The translations under genes were made by a program, and so were the position numbers. The notes below the pieces were generated by a model. It saw only the letters and a list, made by a program, of their open reading frames with translations, was not told where the DNA came from and made no database searches. Positions 20,999 through 33,190 of a DNA stretch of 64,000 bases are shown here, in pieces. Where the stretch lies: NCBI GenBank assembly GCA_026419785.1, contig JAODTK010005745.1:186001-250000 (forward strand), given 5' to 3'. This DNA is from Sclerodactyla briareus. Lineage: Eukaryota; Echinodermata; Holothuroidea; Dendrochirotida; Sclerodactylidae. Position 1 is the first letter of the stretch; each line of letters opens with the position of its first letter.

Positions 20999-23900
20999 TC
21001 CAACTTACACTATCTTCACGTGTCTTCCCCTTCCCGGTCTATCTTTGAATTGAATTAGGCCCTCCTACAGAATCCCACGTGCAGACTAATCTCTTCCACA
21101 CGTATATTTGTTTAGTCTGGATAGTAAGCCTTTAGCTGTCCCTATGACCGCAATTGACCAGGCTTGATTGAAGTGGTTTTAGGTCGATAATGCTGTTTTT
21201 ATTTAAATGTTGATCCGACATGAACGAGGGAGATGGTATGGTAATAGAATTAAATGTCTTAGTCGCATTATGCGTATGCTTTTAAGAGAGGTATTGACCG
21301 ACTGGCGCAAGACGTGTTCTTATTAACCACCCACTTCGATTTATTGAGTAGGTACTGTTTCATAATATATTTTTTTGTTTGGTTCACTGTCGTAGAAAAT
21401 CACATGTAGCCGCTCTTTCGACAAGCATCAATGTTCGTGAACCCTTTCTACCCCAGCATATTTTCTTACCATCCACTAGATTTGCCTATTCAAAATGTTT
21501 TATGTATGCATCTTCTTAGTCCTCTCATCTTCTCATCTTTCCTCTATTCTTCCGTTTTTCGCGCTCGTCATCTCTCCCCCCCCCCCTCCTCTCATATTCC
21601 AATTTAGGAAACAGTACACCCTACATATTACACATTCCTCGTCTGACCCTGAAAGTAATAGTGTTGTTCGACATCGACGCCCCATCTGATACCACACCAG
21701 TTTGGAGAATGTTGGCCCCGAAGCTAATATATTGAACTGGGCGCGAGAGACGAATTTATAACCAGATACGTGCGGAATTCTTAAACGAAACCTAATGAAT
21801 GACAACACATTAGAACAACACTGTGGAAAATAACGATTACAAAACTTTTCCATAAATCCCAAGTTCATGTCCCTCGAGATATACTAGGCAAGATGGAAGT
21901 AAACTACTGAATGAAGTAAGCTACGGAGGCTAGCTGTTCAGTTGTTAACAGTTAGCCGATAGTGTTCCCAAGGTCATTTTTGCGGCCCATGCCCAACTCC
22001 GGATCGCTATTCATGCCACACGAGAAAACTCGCTCAAAAACAAAATCGAGAAAAAAAGTATCCTGTTTTAAATGTCGCCCAGTCGCTCCAGGCTTATTCT
22101 CCTTCTCGTCCCTTGTCAACGACACACGACACTTGTCACTCTCCCTAGAGAACACAAGAGAAAACATGGAGGCTATGTGAATATGGGGAACATATGACAC
22201 ATTTCATTGTACTAGAGGTCCTTCAGTTAATTTTACCTATTGTTGAGAAATATTGAATATCAGAAATGGATGCCACAAAATGATACTCATACTAGGACAA
22301 TAACTGTTTCTACTCAGCAATTTCCTGACGTAAAAACCATAGAAGGTTCATATTGCAGATTTGGATTATCAAACCTGATGCACTTGTCATATTCTACCAT
22401 GTGTATAGCAAGATAGTTCGCACGCCCGAACAATCCACGTATTACTTGTCTAACGGTTTGGGGAAGGTTTCTTGAACCAGTAGGGGCATCCCAGGATTAA
22501 GAAGCCAGTGCCGTGCAATCCAAACGCCAGTCCTGGGGAGAGGAAAAGAATTTCATGGAAATTTTACTACGATGACTTCCAAAGGTTTCTATTCAAGCTA
22601 ACTGATAAAGAAACGTAGCTTGCCCGTTTCAACTCTCCATCCAAAATAGAATAAGCGCGCAGCAAGTGCTCAATTCTGAGTGGCAAACGAACGTTGAAAT
22701 TAGACAAAAATTTCTAGAATTAGGACTTTCACCCTTCGATTCATAACCTCCTTACGGTGCACGACCTTTTGTTTTTAGTTTCGGGCACTAGGACTGTATC
22801 CCTTAATCCTCTTACGTCTTTGCTACTTACGGAACTGCGCTCACGCGACATAGGCAGAGCTACGATCGACTCTCAGCTTACACTACTCTTTTTATGGCAA
22901 CGATCCTAGCATACGTTCCTACCTGTTATGTATGTTATGTACTTCCGTGAATCTTATCAATCGAGCCAATGTTACAAATCTCGACGCAACGAACATAACA
23001 ATCACTGAGCCCTCATTCCCTATAATGATTTGAAATATATTAGGATTCATTAGCGGCGAGCTGGTTTGTCTGAAAGGTCCTAGTTCAGTAACATGGTACA
23101 TGGAAAATATGTCATATTCTCTATCATTGTGGATACACTTATAAGTATATATGTTCAAATATTCCCCTACTCGAGGTACGTATCTCTGCTATGAACTCGC
23201 TAGCCCTCAGCTAAAATCTGACGAGGGTCCTTTAAAGTTAAATGTCAGAGACCAATTCGAGGGACTCTCCTCATTCGATATTTTGTTCAGGCTGTCCAAC
23301 GACCACCGCAATGTTGGAGAGAATTGGAAGATAATTCTGGAACATAATTGAAAAACCCCGACCCTGTTCGACGTGCGATTATTACATTACAATCACAATA
23401 ATTTGATTTCTTACTCGACGTACAAAACAATTATTGCGAGAAACGGTTATCGTTCATTCACTCACTCATCCTTGGATAACCGTTAAACATTCCTAGAACG
23501 GTCTGATAAACCTCTTACCACCCTGGTGTGTATGACGCCAACAAACGTCGTGGTTAATTTCACCAAGATTTTCTGGTCACTCATTGATAACCATAAATCA
23601 CCAGCATTGTTTTTGCCAAACCAGATTCAAGGTAAACTTTTCTCTTTCTCCAGACATTTTTCTAGAGTGAAGCAAATGTATTAAATTATATTTTACGTTT
23701 TGAGCTTAAGACTACGAAGACATACTTCAAGCTTTGTCCCCTGATATTAGAATTTAGGCAAACATTTGCACGAAAATAAATGAGTACCGCGCTTATACGG
23801 TATTTTCTAAACTGGGTTGTAATTCCAGAGCAGTTGCCAAACAAGTTGGATTTCGTGTATTTTCCAGTAGACACTGTCAGCAGTTTGAATGCAGGTGACT

Positions 23901-25849
23901 GAACTGGTTTTTCTATTGAATCAAATAGTTGTTTTAACTGGGCCAATTCGGAATTGGGGGGGGGGGGTCGTATTTAGAATGATCGTTTTTTGCCGATTGG
24001 GGGGGTGAATCGGGACGCTATTTCCGGTTAGTCGCCAATCCGAACTGAAATTCAAGACCGCTATGTCTAGGGGCCTTTACTCTCAATTGAACAATCGCGC
24101 TACTCTCTCCACCCCTCGAAGAGCGATCCGATGCGAAATGGGGTGACTATGCCAAGAAACCCTCAGAATAATAAACCCGGCCTTTGGATACGGTAAGAGG
24201 GTTATATGAGGTTCTGTAGCTAGAAGCCTCGGCCTCGTTTTCATTGCGACAACCACAACACTCGATACAAAGGAAAACACCCACAATATCGATGGAATTT
24301 ACGAAACAGACCGCTGATGTTAAATCTATACGAGTTGGAGGTCAGGGCTGGCTGTGTTGGGTACCTCGACTCATCTAGGAACAGAGAGAAGAAAAACAAA
24401 CAAACAAACAAACAAACAGCACAGCTCGACGAAAGTGAGAACGCATTGCAAACGTTGTTGTCGTACCACCTAAGTGAAGAATCGGTTGCACCCTATATAT
24501 TACATAACTCCAGATAATGCCCCTCTTGCGCTGAAATCACCGGGGTCCTGGGGAAAAGAGGAAGAACATGCAAACGCTGAAGAAAGTTAAAGAAATGATA
24601 CGTCTCTTGACCACACTGTGCTTTTTTAAACACCTACCATATTCAGACTATGGCGTATCACATTCATCTCCATTGTACTACTATTACACCAGATTGATCG
24701 CGGTCACCCGGGTTCAACTCGGGTCCGCCTCGAGATAGATGTGAGGTCATCGACCATTCATGTTTGGTCTGGCAAAGATGCTAACCTAATACTTCAGCGA
24801 ATGACGCACGGTCCCGAAGGCCAGTTCGCATTGGAATAGCCTTTATCCTTTAGCCAGTTTTGACAAGAAATTTGGGAATATTTACGGTGTCATAAAACAA
24901 CATTGATGCTGAACTTTATTTGACAATTTTTTTCATCACGAGGGATAACTCGTCAAGTTCAAAATGTCAGATTCTTCTTAAGTGCTTATTTATTTACGAG
25001 AGACGGAGACACTTCAAAGTTTGTTCCTGCTGCAGTAAAATTCCGGGTTTGGTGGGGGTCTGTGACAGCATGTAACTGCCAAATGTAACACTTTGGATAA
25101 CATAGAACCACGTAATCGATTGGGATTTAGGTCCCACATTAATATGACCCTGATGGGGCGAAGACAAGTGTCAAGAGATACTACTTCTCGATTTTATTCT
25201 TATTATTACAAACCTCTTCATTGGAATACAAGGTTAAGGCTCCATGAACGGCGCAGCATTATCATATCGCAAATTAATTTTTATAACCGCTTAAAAATAA
25301 TCGACCATTGGTACCCAGTAAACTCCAGTCGGGAAGAACTTTCGAAGTTCTGGTAATTTTCTCTAATGACAGCGATATTGTAGTTTCTCTCCTGTTGTAG
25401 ATGGGGATGTTTAAAACTTTTAACTGTTAGATGCTGCTCAAGCCACGGCCCTTTGTTTTTTTTAATCCAGTCAGATAACTAAACAATTTATACACATTAA
25501 GCATTTCATGTACGCTTGCCAATTAACTGATGTTCTTTTCGGAAAGGGTCATGATATTGTTTGTCTATGAGGCTGCCGGTGGGCAATGAAAAGAGAAAAA
25601 ACAACAACTGGGTTCCGCTTACAACACTTAGACAGAGCAGCGAGACGTGTTTTGTAAGCCTCCGGGGCATCGTATATTCAAGGGTCGCCACGCAGGTTCC
25701 AATTTAATCAGTCAAACCGAGTATGTCCCAGCAGTTGTCTCAGTTGCCAAGCATCGAATTAATAGGCATAATGGCCTATATTCAAGAAATTTCCTCCCAA
25801 ATTAGGACAAGGGGTCACGATGCGAACAGAGATGGTGACAGCACTGTTG

Positions 25850-26035
25850 CAAGTCCAAGTCAAGTTCAAGTCAGAGAGTGCAAAGTCCACGTCAAGTCAC
25901 AAGAGTCATTCGCCTCGGCTCAAAGTCAAGTCAAGTCACGAGTCGAGCAGAAGAAGCAAGTCAAGTTCAAAGTCAAGCAAGTCAATTGGACTTGGAATGC
26001 AAGTCAAGTCACAAGTCAAGTCACAAGTCCTATTA
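25850..26035. repeat. CAAGTC-rich subterminal cluster, left
   Basis: More than ten CAAGTC hexamers, many joined as CAAGTCAAGTC, just inside the left end of the 3.76-kb transposon. A shorter cluster of the same hexamer lies inside the right end (29415-29510). Subterminal repeats of this kind are often transposase binding sites; that role is inferred. Confidence 0.85.
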
Positions 26036-26059
26036 ATGTACCAAAATTTGTCTTTGTAG

Positions 26060-26259
26060 GATCTCACTGCATGGACAGTTGGAATGGGGCGACCGCCTAC
26101 TTTGTCTCAGGCATATCCACTCTGAAGCAAGGACAAAGGATTCAGGTATTGAGGCACCGGCATGGGGACGAAACTGAAATATGTGATTGGGGCAGACTGA
26201 ACCATGAAACGGACATCGCATCCCATTCAAAGCCTTCGTTGGTCAGCGTGCCACCATGA
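26060..26259 (+). CDS. possible captured exon, unknown protein
   Basis: A pyrimidine-rich tract ending in tttgtctttgtag (AG 26058-26059) opens a frame reading SHCMDSWNGATAYFVSGI, then STLKQGQRIQVL and ETEICDWGRLNHE, with a stop at 26257-26259. Unlike nearby repeats the composition is protein-like. The alternation Cys-x..Tyr-Phe-x-x-Gly-Ile-x-x-Leu-x-x-Gly-x-x-Ile loosely recalls C-terminal strands of a TNF/C1q-type jelly roll, but the expected closing strand is not seen. It sits inside the 3.76-kb transposon. It may be a host exon carried by the element, a transposase-less remnant or chance. No function assigned. Confidence 0.22.
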
Positions 26260-27017
26260 CCACTTTGTGTGTAGTGTAGTACCCCATAGCTCAGGAGTCA
26301 GTGAGCATAGACAGGGTACCATTCATGCCAAGGATTCTCCCACCTTTCAGCACATCACAGAGCATAACCACCAAATTCACACGGATAGGATGCATACATC
26401 CTTCTAAATCCGATGTCCATCAACAATCACAAAAAATGAAAACTGCACCAGTTAAACACCTGTCCTCATTCCACCCCTTGAGAGCATACTGTGAGGAAAT
26501 CCACACAATAGCAACGCCCGTCAATTATTCATAAGATACAACACACAATGTTTGCAAAATGAGTAAAACAAACCAAAAATTCAGTCAACAATATTTAATG
26601 TAATGATCAAGAAACAACTATGAGGAATGATGTGATCTGCAAATATCCCACAAGTCTGGGGGTGGTACATGTTTTAGCAGAATGTTAAAGGGGGCTTACA
26701 ACAGGGTATTGAAAATTGAAAGAGAGAGCTGAGTTCAAAAGCCGGATAGGCCTATAGATGTCATTTTTTCAAGGGGTAGACATTGGGTGATAAATAATAA
26801 AGGGAACTCTGAAAACAAAACAGATGTCAGTGCTTAATGAACGTGACTGGCAACAAGGGTGTGGTTTCTGAAGTATAATACTCGTATGGCTTGAAGGGGC
26901 GGCGATTGTGCTGATATTGGAGGGGGGGGGGGGGGAAATATGAGGGTAGCACAATCTAAGGGGAGCGCCACAAAAGGTTGGCGCGTAGCGTTCAGGAAAT
27001 TTTTAGTTTTAATACAG

Positions 27018-28010
27018 AACCCCCCCCCCCCCCCCCCAGATTGCAGGAAATGGCACTTTTTCTTTGGTCATATGGCAGTAGCAACATCCCTAAACGTCAA
27101 TAAATTCCCGATTTTTTTATATTTCAAGGAACATTTTTAAGAACTGTTCAATGTTTATTCCGTACATTCGGGCCAACCGTCGGTTGTTGACGCGTGTGTA
27201 CAAGAAAAATGTTGGTTTTACAGCACCCCCCAGATTGAAGGATACGGCATTTCCCGGACACGGTATGGCAATAACAACGGTCCCTAAAAATTGTAATATT
27301 TCAGAATTCTATTTCTAGAAAGGTTCTTGAAGGAAACTGTCGTGTGTAATTCCTACAAATTCGGGGCCACCGCCACCATCAGTGGACGCGTCGGGTACAA
27401 GGAAATTTTCTGTTTTATACAGACCCCCTCAGATCAGGAAACGGCAATTCCGCGCTGTCATGGCAGTGAAGCAACGTCTCTGAATTGGCAATCATTTAAG
27501 AAATTCGTATTTCAAGAAACGTTCCTTTCAAGGAACTTATTGATATTTAATCCTTACAATTTGTGCGAGCATCAGTGGTCTCGTATAGGTACAAGGAAAT
27601 TTTGAAGCCTTTTTACGACTCCCCAGGTTGCCGGAAACGGTAATTCCCATGTCTTATGGCAGTTAAGCAACATCCCCAAATTGACAATTCATTTCTGAAA
27701 TGTATATCTCAAGAAACACTCTGAAGGAACTGATCTACGTTTAGTCATTACCATTCCAGCGCCACCAATTGTTGACGCGTACCGTACAAGAAAATAGTCT
27801 TACAGACCCCCCCCCCCCCCTCCCCTCAGATTTGCCGGAGCGCACTTCCCCGCGACTTATGGCATTATGCAATCACTGAAATTGACAGTCAATTTCACGA
27901 AAAACTGATCGATGTTAATCCTTACATTTCATCATCGTGGTCGCCATTCCTACCATAGCATGTCTTAGAGATACTCCATCGAGGACCCTTCCAATGGGTT
28001 GGGGCTGCCG
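27018..28010. repeat. ~197-bp x 5 tandem array inside the copy-A transposon
   Basis: Units start with a C-rich tract and CAGATTGCAGGAAATGGCAC (27035) and recur near 27232, 27431, 27625 and 27826. Each carries a TATGGCAGTAAGCAACATCCC-like box, ATTTCAAGAAACGTTC, GATCAATGTTTATTCCTTAC and a GTTGACGCGTACAAG box. The same five-unit array in the same order lies in the copy-B hAT-like element. Confidence 0.85.
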
Positions 28011-30189
28011 CAGATTGAAAATTTGCTTGATAATCACTGTCATGGAAAATATGTGCATTTTTCGGGCATTTGATTGAAAGGAATGAGCCAGTCAGCAGAC
28101 AATTTGTCATTTCGATTAGTTTCCGCTCAGATTTTTCGTCCAAATTTTCTCATGTCTCAGACTTGTTGGCGCCCCGCTCCGCCGCCTGCTAGTTCCATAC
28201 GTCAATCACGTAAACTTCCCTACTAATGTGCACGATCACATGCCCTGTTGTTTTTCGTTACTATAGCTTTCCTCTGCGATTCAAAACAGGCAACGTCAGG
28301 CTGCCCCCCCCAAGCCAATCTGAACAATAAACGATAGAAGTAGACTAAACGTGTGCAGTGTGAGAGAAAATGGCAAGGGGATTCAGGCATTGTATGTCGG
28401 GGGAGGGGGGGTGGGGGGGGCAACATGAATCAGTCCTAAACCAATTGCCCTCGTGGCCGACCTATATGTTCACCCACACGTGACGATGACACGTAGGGAC
28501 AAAAAACCATATTTGCCAGAATCTGGCCTAAGTTATATATTGTACACGTGCCCCACTGCATTATACATTGTACGGAAAAGACAGGATTACAGCGCGTTTT
28601 TTTTTTTTTTTCATTTCGGCCTTCTCAACAAAAAATTAAAACAAAAACTAATTAAGAAATATGAGTAGACTTTTTGTTTGGCCGTACTGTACTTATAATT
28701 ATAGGATTTTTTTCGCCAGTACGCCAAAATATTGGGGGGATATTGTTGAGTGCTTCCCAACCAAAAATATGGGGGGACATGTTCCCCCGCGCCTCCCCCC
28801 CGGTGATCGCCGCCCATGTATGGCTGTAACGTTTTGGGAGCACTAAGTGCAGCTCGGCCCGTACTTTCCTGGAAAGAATGAGGGTATCACTAGCGGCAGG
28901 CCAATCAGATTCCGAAAATGAGGACACGGTTCTACTTCCAAGATTAGCTAGTTTAGACTTTTTTGTGATTCTAACGTCAGAATATGAAAGAAAATGCTTC
29001 ATTCCTTTTACATTGATGAGTACTATACTCGCCTCGAACACTACCAAAAACAAATTTGTGAATCCCTGAAAAATTGGAGGGCCCCAACGTACGGAAATAA
29101 ACATACGGGTGCCTGTGCAGCTCTCGATAAGTCGATCGAGCCAGCCACAAAACATGATGCACACAGTGTACAGTCGAACGCATTATGCAGCACGGTAGCA
29201 CCATCCGGGTACGTGAGGTATGGTCAACGACAATCGGGTATCAGCGCAGTGTCAGATCGACCAATATGCAGTCTGTACTTGTGCTTATGCATGCTTTCTA
29301 ATTATGTTCACGGTGACAAAGGAACTGAAACCAATATCGCGGAGATCTCTACAAATCTGCAAATTAAGCCAAATTCGGGCTCTGACTTGCGTTGGAGGGA
29401 CAAGGGAGTTATCGCGAGTCCAAGGTTCAAGTCAGCCAAGTCAGACGGCTGCAAGTCCAAGTCAGTCTCGAGTCAATGCGAAAAATTTCCAATTCAAGTC
29501 GCAAGTCACGAAAAGGTGGACTCGAGGCTGACTCGAGTTCAGGAGTCAATTGACTCGTGTCAAAATCTCTGTTTCTTACGAAGCGCCTCTTACATCGCAG
29601 GGTCCGGCCAGGGCCTAGTGGGCCCATGGGTAAGAGACCATGTCGGAACGGAATGTTATAATCAGTATTAAGCCAACCCACCGTTGTCATTAGCGGTGTA
29701 GTCGTGAGTCATGGCGAAACATAAACAATACCTCAGTTGAGTAGCAGTTTGCACAAATTAACCACAATGGAAGCTAGACTTGATGGGTTGCAAATTGCGA
29801 TCGATACCACTATTCGACAGTAATTCAATTTAACCACCGGAGAATAAATCTTTGGTGTGTGCCGTGAGAAACGAAGTGTAGAGGGGTAAGGCCTTTTTGC
29901 GTCCCAGTTCGAGAGTTATTACGTGCCCATTTGCAGAAATTGACTGTTCGAAAGCTCGACCTTGTTGGGTCCGTGTTTAATACAATATTAATACTGACGT
30001 AATTGATCAATAACGCAATAACGCAAACCTACATGTGTCCAAACCTACCGATGTATCCCATAGTCGTGAGTGTACCGCGCCCATCGTACGAGCATATTCG
30101 TTGCGCGCAGTGGGCGACGGCGTACTACACAGGCGGCCCTGGCCATGGGAGAATGTGGGCATCGAGAAAAAAATAACACAACAATGTTT

Positions 30190-31699
30190 AGTGATTCATT
30201 GACTCATTTCTGACAAGGGACAATGGAAAATTGTACCAGCCATTGTGGGAAACTCTGACACGGTCTGACAAATTTCCCCTTTTCACAAAATAACGCCATT
30301 TTCGGATCACAATAGGGTCCCTATACTCTTGATAAAAAAGCTACACATATTTCAACTTAAATCCACTGAACTTTATTCCAGGACTGAGCAATCGAACTTT
30401 TCAAGAAAATTCCAACAAGAATTTTTCCAACTGTCTCATTTGTGACCTCTCATTGAAATACTGCACAATTGTAGTCATCATAGTGAACACACCCACCTAG
30501 TATGAGCTTCATCTCTCGGCGGGTCAACTCAACTTATCACGTTTACAACCGGAATTTGCAGAAATCACGCTTTCTTAGCTAGCTGCCTCACACGGGGGAC
30601 TAATTCTGCTCTTGTAAGGAAGACACACCTAATCCCCATTGGATCAGGCAAGCGCAGACTCTTAGGTTTACAAGGATTTCTGCCTTGACCTGCGGTTACC
30701 TCAAGGTGGCCTCGGACCTGCCTCCAACCCATTTTGGGTCATGTGCTCATTGTTGGGAACCCATATACCAGTATGAGCTTCAATCCATCTAGGTCGAGTT
30801 ATCGTGCTTACAGCTGAATTTTGCCGAATATTGAATTTGACCAGCAATTTCCCTATTCTTGATTAATATGACCCCTGTCGACACCAAGAAAAAAATAGGG
30901 TTCCTATAGATCACCATAAAACTGTTTCCACACCTACTGATTCAGAACGCACCATTCTGGACTTATCGTGTTTACAATGTTGTTCAACTTTTGACCTCTG
31001 CTACCTCAGATGACCTTAACAACAACCTTACCCCAAAACAAGAAGTATTCATGTACGCATCACGGGAACTCACATATTAATATGGGCTTCATCCAGCCGG
31101 TGTTTAGAGTTTATCATGTTTTAGCAAATCAGTCAAAAATTGCCGAAATTCAATTATTCCACAATCGTCTCTTACCAGAACAATGGGGTTCCTGAACTCT
31201 CCATAAGAAACACACACTAATTTTCTACCTGATCAGACTAACCCATTTTGAACTTATCGTGTTAACGAGGAGTCTCAGACGTCAACCTCATTTGATCCAC
31301 AGACGCTCTTGGCCTGACCCAAGAACACATAGGGTTAATTTACCCATCATGGGAAACTCACATACCAGGTATGAGCTTCGTCCAATTCAGGTTGGGATCG
31401 AGCTAAATCGTGTTTACCAGCCAAAATTGGCCAACATATCAACCTTCTACAAATTGTCTACCTTGACCAAAATCACTTCGACCTAAACCAAAAACGATAG
31501 GGTTCCTGTACGCCTCATAGGAAGCTATGCACCAAAGTTCAACTTGATCTGAACCAACCATTCTGGACTTCATGCGTGTAGTTTAAAAGGTTTTCAGACT
31601 TAATTGACCTCTGGTACCTCATATGACCTTTGACATGATCTAAAACAATAGGGTACATGTATTCATAGTGGGGGGCCTCACATACCAGGTCCACCATAC
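30190..31699 (+). repeat. ~285-bp satellite block 3 (forward)
   Basis: About five degenerate units. Boxes recur at ~285 bp: TATGAGCTTCATCC (30500, 30773, 31084 as GGGCTTCATCC, 31373), CTGGACTTATCGTGTTTAC (30957) and TGACCTCAGATGACC-type strings. It follows copy A and leads into copy B without a gap. Non-coding. Confidence 0.9.
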
Positions 31700-32512
31700 G
31701 AGACAAGGGAGAAAGCTGGCATCCAGTCGTGTTATACTTACGTAACATGTAGTACCAGGGATAGGCTTCGTCAACTCAATTCAACTGTTCATGATCAGTC
31801 CAACTCTGGAACACTATGTATTAAACTTTTGGAGGCCATCTTATTAGGAATTTTGCCAGAACATCTAGTCTGAATATAGACCAGATATTCCTCTCCAAGT
31901 TTGTACCATATCGCCGATGAACCCTGAAGAATTAATGTTCAATATCCATAACAATACATGCATGGATCGCAATGAAATCATGGACGTTATCCGCATGTAT
32001 GCCCCAGGACAGTAAGAAACATCATAATCTGACATTGAGGCTGCTGCTCGCGGAGAGGAGAATTCTCGGAGGAGTTAATAACGCTTTGCCTAGAAGGTTG
32101 AAAGGAATTGAAAGATCATCTCTAGTAATCTTATTAACTGGACCTATATCCAATTGAGTTCCAAGGAACTGATGGTTCCGAATAAGTCTCAGATACTTAG
32201 AGCTAGTATTACGAGTACTGCCTGTCAAGGATTCATATAAGTCATTGGAAAAATGAATGTGGAAAGTGCACGGAATATGACTGCCGCCTTGCCTGGCAAT
32301 CAATATAACCTGGAACGTCGATGGGAATAGATGACTGAAATTGAAATGCATTAACATATCTAGGCAGATAATTGAAACTAATTGTGGCAATCGGTTATGG
32401 GAGAGGCCAAGCCACACAACGGCGGTATTTTAGTCGGGAGAATATAAGTACATTCTACAATTTGGTTGCCACGAATGCCAACCACTCGTTTCTGACGGGG
32501 TCCTTCGAATTG

Positions 32513-32866
32513 CACGGTATACTATTTGGCTGACGTACGTATCACGTAACGGAGCGAATTATTTAGTTGGAAAGTCAATAGGGTATTCGAATCGGACGTA
32601 TATGTGGGTTATTTCCAGAGTGTAAAGGCCAGATAAGATGTCTAGTGAAATCCAGACTACAAACCCCCCCCCTCCCCCCCCACCCCCCCCCAAAAAAAAT
32701 CAATCTGAGATAACACATGACTCGCAATATGTGGGGTATGCCAGCATTGTGGGCCAATGGATTGGTTTGCATTCACTAATACTACAGACGTTAGAACAAT
32801 TCTGGGGAGGGAAGTCGTCTAAAATATTTAAGATTCCTATGATTATCGAAAAGTTGTTTTTATTTA
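32513..32866. repeat. ~330-bp sub-repeat, B copy 1
   Basis: Starts ATACTATTTGGCTGACGTAC. Contains a C-run block (32664-32690) and ends before GTACTATTCCGCTGACGGGG. Equivalent to 20664-20998 in A. Confidence 0.85.
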
Positions 32867-33190
32867 ACGTGTACTATTCCGCTGACGGGGATCACTGACG
32901 GAGCGAATCTTTGTTATAGAAAGTCAAATCGGGATCGCTCCGGACGTTATATTTGTGGTATTCCAGAGTGGCTAAGCCACAAAGATTCTAGTGAAATACA
33001 ACTACAAAAAACATGAAAAATAAAAATGAATTGATTAACACATGCTGCAAAGGTTGTAGGTCTGCAGCCTTGCTGAGCCTATGATCAGAGGATTGGTTCA
33101 ATCACAAATACTACAGCAATTGAACAATTCCGGAGGAGTCGTGTATAAATAGCTAGGATTCTTATGATAAACGGAAAGTGTTTTTTACTT
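32867..33190. repeat. ~330-bp sub-repeat, B copy 2
   Basis: Starts ACGTGTACTATTCCGCTGAC. Contains GCTCCGGACGTTATATTTG and TCCAGAGTGGCTAAGCC. It lacks the C-run block of copy 1 and ends in GATAAACGGAAAGTG. Confidence 0.85.

Larger units (their letters stand above)
25823..29579. mobile_element. 3.76-kb DNA transposon inserted in copy A (empty site in B)
   Basis: Copy B reads straight through this point (cacgatg|gaagctcttacatc near 37885), so the A insert is defined by comparison. The left end CGAACAGAGATGGTGACA and the reverse complement of the right end (aaacagagattttgacac) form an imperfect terminal inverted repeat. Just inside both ends are clusters of CAAGTC hexamers. No transposase could be recognised. 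The interior holds a possible short captured exon, a ~197-bp x 5 tandem array also found in the copy-B hAT-like element, and G/C-tract sequence. No exact target duplication can be read. Superfamily unknown. Confidence 0.8.
19803..31699. repeat. large tandem unit, copy A (with insertion and satellite tail)
   Basis: First of three head-to-tail copies. The start box GGCATTCACAGTCGCGTGATA recurs as GGCATTCACAGTAGCGTGATA at 42147 in C. Shared landmarks with B and C in order: ATGATCGCAATGAA (20100), GCCAACCAATCGTTCTGACA (20629), CTTCACGTGTCTTCCCC (21015), TGCCCAACTCCGGATCGC (21988), TTATCCGCA and AATAATAAACC boxes, TAGTCGTGAGTCA and AGCTCGACCTTGTTGGGT (29954). I find no gene in it; frames open in A are not kept in B. 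It contains a 3.76-kb transposon (25823-29579) and about 185 bp (22966-23150) absent from B. Without the transposon the unit is about 8.1 kb including its satellite tail. Confidence 0.85.

Noticed and set aside
23151-23690. Nearly open, protein-like stretch in copy A (about 170 codons with two stops)
   Set aside because: The matching part of copy B (35.27-35.8 kb) does not keep the same frame or residues, and copy C has deleted it. No domain recognised.
24690-24740. tRNA-like GGGTTCAACTC arm in copy A
   Set aside because: Stem pairs do not fit a T-arm, and no anticodon or acceptor stem surrounds it. The B copy differs.
25723-26259. 178-codon frame taken as one gene
   Set aside because: Its first third is tandem-unit sequence, its middle is CAAGTC repeat and only the last ~66 codons look protein-like. 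Only that part was kept, at low confidence.
28652-29164. 170-codon minus-strand frame
   Set aside because: Overlaps transposon G/C-tract sequence and other frames on both strands; no motif.
28994-29671. Longest open frame in the window (225 codons, plus strand)
   Set aside because: It runs through the CAAGTC-rich end of the transposon and across its junction into copy A. No motif, low-complexity tail and no counterpart in B or C.
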